Positions 54,001 through 62,200 of a stretch of DNA of 64,000 nt are shown one piece after another. Positions within the stretch are counted from its first letter, which is position 1; every line of letters starts with the position of its first letter. A program made the translations under genes and the position numbers. The DNA comes from Myoxocephalus aenaeus (Eukaryota; Chordata; Actinopteri; Perciformes; Cottidae). The stretch spans positions 165,001 to 229,000 of the forward strand of contig JBAMJR010000081.1 of the NCBI GenBank assembly GCA_038501785.1, written 5' to 3'. The notes under the pieces were generated by a model that was given only the letters and a program-made list of their open reading frames with translations, was not told where the DNA came from and ran no database searches.

Positions 54001-54899
54001 GCCACACTGTTAGCCACACCGTTACCCAGACGGTTAGACACACTGTTAGCCGCACAGTAACGCACACAGTAACATTTACAGCAACACACTCAGTTACACA
54101 CACACACAACAACCCATACAACAACCCACACTCACAGTAACACACACTCACAGTAACACACTCACAGCAACACACACAGTATCAACATGTCCACATATCT
54201 CTGATCTTTGTCCTCCTCAGGTCTTCATGTTCTCCTCAGCAGGACAGAAGTTGCGTCTCGTTTCCCTGAACAGCTTCCTCTGGTCAGTAACCCGTCTGTC
54301 TGTGATATTGGTCGGTAACCCGTCTGTCTGTTGTTGGTCAGAAACCCGTCTGTCTGTGGTATTTGAGCGTCAGCTGACCATTGGTTGTATATAAGTCTAT
54401 GCTTCATGTGTTAAAGCTGCATCCTCTCTCCTGACCACCAGGAGGCGACTCCTCTGGTTGTATAGAAGTATATGCTTCATGTGTTAAAGCTGCATTCTCT
54501 CTCCTGACCACCAGGGGGTGACTCCTCTGGTTGTATAGAAGTCTATGCTTCATGTGTTAAAGCTGCATTCTCTCTCCTGACCACCAGGGGGCGACTCCTC
54601 TGGTTGTATAGAAGTCTATGCTTCATGTGTTAAAGCTGCATTCTCTCTCCTGACCACCAGGGGGCGACTCCTCTGGTTGTATAGAAGTCTATGCTTCATG
54701 TGTTAAAGCTGCATTCTCTCTACTGACCACCAGGGGGCGACTCCTCTGGTTGTATAGAAGTCTATGCTTCATGTGTTAAAGCTGCATTCTCTCTCCTGAC
54801 CACCAGGGGGCGACTCCTCTGGTTGTATAGAAGTCTATGCTTCATGTGTTAAAGCTACATTCTCTGTTGAGTTGTAAATAATTCATGCTCATGTTATAA

Positions 54900-54944
<45 letters not shown>

Positions 54945-56210
54945 TTCAGGGAGAACTCAGCCCCCCCCTCCTGATCGAACTCCCCCTCCGCTGTCTGGTG
55001 CTCTGTGCCCAGGTGCATGCTGGGATGTGGAGGAGGAATGGTTTCTCCCTGATCAACCAGGTGAGTCGATACCAGCTGATCAATGCGGACGTGATCAGTT
55101 TACATCATGCAGGAGACATCCCATAATACACATCCAGCAGTCACATGTATTATTAATACCAGCAGTAAGGAGCCAGCGGAGACAGTCTGTCAATGAACAG
55201 AAACTACCACATGAATATATGATGTGATTTCATTCTTTACCCTCTGGGGACTACTGGGATGTTTATGGGATGTTTCTATTAATAGCTCCGGTAGATGAGC
55301 CTCCTGCTCAGTGAGCTCCTACATGACTCTCACAGGAGCTCTCAGCCTGTTGGGTGGAGCTCCGCCTTTCACCGGGATTTGTGGATTCAGGTGTCCGTCG
55401 ACATTTTGTGTGAAACAAACCAATGAACACTCAGGAAATCCCTAAGGACCCACCCACTGGTTTCACTCCGACAGACAACACACTGGAACCAGAACAACAC
55501 TGGTTTCACTCAGACAGAACCAGAACAACACTGGTTTCAGAGAGACGGCAGATCAGCTGTTCAGTTTTACTCTGCGTGACGCGACACATGACCATGTGCT
55601 GGTACATAGTACATGTACACACATACAGAGTACACACATACAGAGTACACACATACAGAGTACATGTACACACATACAGAGTACACACATACAGAGTACA
55701 TGTACACACATACAGAGTACACACATACAGAGTACACACATACAGAGTACACACATACAGAGTACACACATACAGAGTACACACATACAGAGTACATGTA
55801 CACACATACAGAGTACACACATACAGAGTACACACATACAGAGTACATGTACACACATACAGAGTACACACATACAGAGTACACACATACAGAGTACAGA
55901 GTACACACATACAGAGTACAGAGTACACACATACAGAGTACAGAGTACAGAGTACATAGTACACAGAGTACAGAGTACACACATTCATCACACATACAAT
56001 GGAGGAAATGAGCTCAGTCCCCAGAGGGTTGAATCTGTAAATCACTGAAGATATTCATAATTCACAGTTGTTGAACTGAGAAAAATGAGATGCTCTCTCT
56101 TTGTGACTTATGAATGAAGTTGTCTTGTTGTGTATTTCAGATTTATTATTATCACAACGTCAAGTGCCGAGTGGAGATGTTCGACAAGGACATCATCATG
56201 CTGCAGGTAG

Positions 56211-56257
<47 letters not shown>

Positions 56258-59200
56258 TGACCTGCTGGGCAACGACACACAGAATCATCTCTACTTGTGG
56301 TTTTGTGTATTTTGTGTGTGGTCTCCTTTCTTTCAATCATTTTATTTTAAGTGTATACAAGTTACACATTACCTCAAACTAGACAACAATATTAAAAATA
56401 ATACATAACGGCATAACAACCAACTACTGAAAACACGGACATAAATCATCATCCTCCATATTGAACGAACTATAACGTTGTATTAATGAATGTTGTGCAC
56501 TGATGCCCTCAGGAGTCCCTTGGATCCCTCATTTATACCAGCCTTTCATTTCCAGTGTATACAGGACACTGACCCAAGAAAGATTATGTACAGGAAGACA
56601 CATTGACAACCAATTGCAGATCAGGAAACTCCATATTATGTCTGTCACAACAATTAAACCATAATAAATATTGTGGACCCGTCCCTGCAAAGCCTCTTCG
56701 TATGGTTTCGGCATAGTCCTCGCCAATAAAGTCCATAAAAGGGTTCCAAACGGAGAAAACCCCGTTCATGTCTCCTTGGAGAACGTGTGAGTCTTTCCAA
56801 TGGGAGGAGTTGTAGAACATCAACGACTCGATCGGCTCTAGTCCATGAGCTTCTTTATATCATCTCTAGTCCATGAGCTTCTTTATATCATCTCTAGTCC
56901 ATGAGCTTCTTTATATCGGCTCTAGTCCATGAGCTTCTTTATATCATCTCTAGTCCATGAGCTTCTTTATATCATCTCTAGTCCATGAGCTTCTTTATAT
57001 CATCTCTAGTCCATGAGCTTCTTTATATCATCTCTAGTCCATGAGCTTCTTTATATCATCTCTAGTCCATGAGCTTCTTTATATCATCTCTAGTCCATGA
57101 GCTTCTTTATATCATCTCTAGTCCATGAGCTTCTTTATATCATCTCTAGTCCATGAGCTTCTTTATATCATCTCTAGTCCATGAGCTTCTTTATATCATC
57201 TCTAGTCCATGAGCTTCTTTATATCGGCTCTGGTACATGAGCTTCTTTATATCATCTCTAGTGCATGAGCTTCTTTATATCATCTCTAGTGCATGAGCTT
57301 CTTTATATCATCTCTAGTCCATGAGCTTCTTTATATCATCTCTAGTCCATGAGCTTCTTTATATCATCTCTAGTCCATGAGCTTCTTTATATCATCTCTA
57401 GTCCATGAGCTTCTTTATATCATCTCTAGTGCATGAGCTTCTTTATATCATCTCTAGTGCATGAGCTTCTTTATATCATCTCTAGTCCATGAGCTTCTTT
57501 ATATCGGCTCTGGTACATGAGCTTCTTTATATCATCTCTAGTGCATGAGCTTCTTTATATCATCTCTAGTCCATGAGCTTCTTTATATCATCTCTAGTCC
57601 ATGAGCTTCTTTATATCATCTCTAGTCCATGAGCTTCTTTATATCATCTCTAGTCCATGAGCTTCTTTATATCATCTCTAGTCCATGAGCTTCTTTATAT
57701 CATCTCTAGTCCATGAGCTTCTTTATATCATCTCTAGTGCATGAGCTTCTTTATATCATCTCTAGTCCATGAGCTTCTTTATATCGGCTCTGGTACATGA
57801 GCTTCTTTATATCATCTCTAGTGCATGAGCTTCTTTATATCATCTCTAGTGCATGAGCTTCTTTATATCATCTCTAGTCCATGAGCTTCTTTATATCATC
57901 TCTAGTCCATGAGCTTCTTTATATCGGCTCTGGTACATGAGCTTCTTTATATCATCTCTAGTGCATGAGCTTCTTTATATCATCTCTAGTGCATGAGCTT
58001 CTTTATATCATCTCTAGTCCATGAGCTTCTTTATATCGGCTCTGGTACATGAGCTTCTTTATATCATCTCTAGTCCATGAGCTTCTTTATATCATCTCTA
58101 GTGCATGAGCTTCTTTATATCATCTCTAGTACATGAGCTTCTTTATATCATCTCTAGTACATGAGCTTCTTTATATCATCTCTAGTGCATGAGCTTCTTT
58201 ATATCATCTCTAGTGCATGAGCTTCTTTATATCATCTCTAGTGCATGAGCTTCTTTATATCATCTCTAGTGCATGAGCTTCTTTATATCATCTCTAGTCC
58301 ATGAGCTTCTTTATATCATCTCTAGTCCATGAGCTTCTTTATATCATCTCTAGTGCATGAGCTTCTTTATATCATCTCTAGTGCATGAGCTTCTTTATAT
58401 CATCTCTAGTGCATGAGCTTCTTTATATCATCTCTAGTCCATGAGCTTCTTTATATCGGCTCTGGTACATGAGCTTCTTTATATCATCTCTAGTCCATGA
58501 GCTTCTTTATATCATCTCTAGTCCATGAGCTTCTTTATATCATCTCTAGTACATGAGCTTCTTTATATCATCTCTAGTGCATGAGCTTCTTTATATCATC
58601 TCTAGTCCATGAGCTTCTTTATATCATCTCTAGTGCATGAGCTTCTTTATATCATCTCTAGTCCATGAGCTTCTTTATATCGGCTCTGGTACATGAGCTT
58701 CTTTATATCATCTCTAGTCCATGAGCTTCTTTATATCATCTCTAGTCCATGAGCTTCTTTATATCATCTCTAGTGCATGAGCTTCTTTATATCATCTCTA
58801 GTCCATGAGCTTCTTTATATCGGCTCTGGTACATGAGCTTCTTTATATCATCTCTAGTGCATGAGCTTCTTTATATCATCTCTAGTGCATGAGCTTCTTT
58901 ATATCATCTCTAGTCCATGAGCTTCTTTATATCATCTCTAGTGCATGAGCTTCTTTATATCATCTCTAGTCCATGAGCTTCTTTATATCATCTCTAGTCC
59001 ATGAGCTTCTTTATATCGGCTCTGGTACATGAGCTTCTTTATATCGGCTCTGGTACATGAGCTTCTTTATATCATCTCTAGTGCATGAGCTTCTTTATAT
59101 CATCTCTAGTCCATGAGCTTCTTTATATCATCTCTAGTCCATGAGCTTCTTTATATCATCTCTAGTGCATGAGCTTCTTTATATCATCTCTAGTGCATGA

Positions 59201-62200
59201 GCTTCTTTATATCATCTCTAGTCCATGAGCTTCTTTATATCATCTCTAGTACATGAGCTTCTTTATATTGGCTCTGGTACATGAGCTTCTTTATATCATC
59301 GCTAGTCCATGAGCTTCTTTATATCATCTCTAGTGCATGAGCTTCTTTATATCATCTCTAGTACATGAGCTTCTTTATATCATCTCTAGTGCATGAGCTT
59401 CTTTATATCATCTCTAGTGCATGAGCTTCTTTATATCATCTCTAGTCCATGAGCTTCTTTATATCGGCTCTGGTACATGAGCTTCTTTATATCGGCTCAG
59501 GTACATGAGCTTCTTTATATCATCTCTAGTCCATGAGCTTCTTTATATCATCTCTAGTCCATGAGCTTCTTTATATCATCTCTAGTGCATGAGCTTCTTT
59601 ATATCATCTCTGGTACATGAGCTTCTTTATATCATCTCTAGTCCATGAGCTTCTTTATATCATCTCTAGTGCATGAGCTTCTTTATATCATCTCTAGTGC
59701 ATGAGCTTCTTTATATCATCTCTAGTACATGAGCTTCTTTATATCATCTCTAGTACATGAGCTTCTTTATATCATCTCTAGTCCATGAGCTTCTTTATAT
59801 CATCTCTAGTGCATGAGCTTCTTTATATCATCTCTAGTGCATGAGCTTCTTTATATCATCTCTAGTGCATGAGCTTCTTTATATCATCTCTAGTGCATGA
59901 GCTTCTTTATATCATCTCTAGTGCATGAGCTTCTTTATATCATCTCTAGTCCATGAGCTTCTTTATATTGGCTCTGGTACATGAGCTTCTTTATATCATC
60001 TCTGGTACATGAGCTTCTTTATATCATCTCTAGTCCATGAGCTTCTTTATATCATCTCTAGTCCATGAGCTTCTTTATATCGGCTCTGGTACATGAGCTT
60101 CTTTATATCATCTCTAGTCCATGAGCTTCTTTATATCGGCTCTGGTACATGAGCTTCTTTATATTGGGTACGAATTTGTAAAAATCTGAAAACGGTGTTT
60201 AGGGAAGCCCGTACTCATCCTGGAGGTGATTAAAGGACTTTATGGTTCCACTTTCATAGAGGTCATTTATCACCTGGATTCCATGTGTGTTCCATTCTTA
60301 AAACCAGGGTCAACACAGGAAGGAATACAATTGGGGTTATTAACTTATCAGTACATGAAAAGAGTATTTTCTATTGATAGAAAACACTTCTTTACACTAA
60401 TCCATGTGTTCAGAATGTTACTCACAATAAAGTTGTCACTAGTGTGTTTAACATTATTTAGGAAATGTGCACTTAATAATGAGTCCAACCACATTATTTG
60501 GGGTCTTGTGCCACCCCTTCTGATACATGTTTCAGTTGTATGGACCAGAAATACTGACCCCATCTACCACTGCAGTGTGTGGTCTCCTAAGTGTCTTTTC
60601 TGCTCCCGTCCAGACCGGGGCGGCCATGATGGATCCAAACCACTTCCTCATGATCGTCCTGAGTCGGTTCGAACTGTTTCACATTTTCAGCTCCGCAGAC
60701 TGCAGGAAGAGATACAGAGAGGCTAACAAGGTCAGTACTGACTACTGACACTATAACAGACTGCAGGAAGAGATACAGAGAGGCTAACATGGTCAGTACT
60801 GACTACTGACACTATAACAGACTGCAGGAAGAGATACAGAGAGGCTAACAAGGTCAGTACTGACTACTGACACTATAACAGACTGCAGGAAGAGATACAG
60901 AGAGGCTAACATGGTCAGTACTGACTACTGACACTATAACAGACTGCAGGAAGAGATACAGAGAGGCTAACAAGGTCAGTACTGACTACTGACACTATAA
61001 CAGACTGCAGGAAGAGATACAGAGAGGCTAACATGGTCAGTACTGACTACTGACACTATAACAGACTGCAGGAAGAGATACAGAGAGGCTAACAAGGTCA
61101 GTACTGACTACTGACACTATAACAGACTGCAGGAAGAGATACAGAGACACTAACATGGTCAGTACTGACTAGGTACAGACACTAACATGGTCAGTACTGA
61201 CTAAACAGACTAGGTACAGACACTAACATGGTCAGTACTGACTACTGACACTATAACAGACTGCAGGAAGAGATACAGAGAGGCTAACAAGGTCAGTACT
61301 GACTACTGACACTATAACAGACTGCAGGAAGAGATACAGAGAGGCTAACAAGGTCAGTACTGACTAGGTACAGACACTAACATGGTCAGTACTGACTAAA
61401 CAGACTAGGTACAGACACTAACATGGTCAGTACTGACTACTGACACTATAACAGACTGCAGGAAGAGATACAGAGACACTAACATGGTCAGTACTGACTA
61501 GGTACAGACACTAACATGGTCAGTACTGACTAAACAGACTAGGTACAGACACTAACATGGTCAGTACTGACTAGGTACAGACACTAACATGGTCAGTACT
61601 GACTAAACAGACTAGGTACAGACACTAACATGGTCAGTACTGACTAAACAGACTAGGTACAGACACTAACATGGTCAGTACTGACTAGAACAGACTAGGT
61701 ACAGACACTAACATGGTCAGTACTGACTAAACAGACTAGGTACAGACACTAACATGGTCAGTACTGACTAGAACAGACTAGGTACAGACACTAACATGGT
61801 CAGTACTGACTAGAACAGACTAGGTACAGACACTAACATGGTCAGTACTGACTAAACAGACTAGGTACAGACACTAACATGGTCAGTACTGACTAGGTAC
61901 AGACACTAACATGGTCAGTACTGACTAGAACAGACTAGGTACAGACACTAACATGGTCAGTACTGACTAGGTACAGACACTAACATGGTCAGTACTGACT
62001 AGGTACAGACACTAACATGGTCAGTACTGACTAGAACAGACTAGGTACAGACACTAACATGGTCAGTACTGACTAGAACAGACTAGGTACAGACACTAAC
62101 ATGGTCAGTACTGACTAGAACAGACTAGGTACAGACACTAACATGGTCAGTACTGACTAGAACAGACTAGGTACAGACACTAACATGGTCAGTACTGACT

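Noticed and set aside
60348..60563. A host gene on the minus strand (MGSVFLVHTTETC...)
   Set aside because: The sequence continues into recognisable L1/Tx1 ORF2-like text with stops on both sides; it is a retrotransposon remnant.
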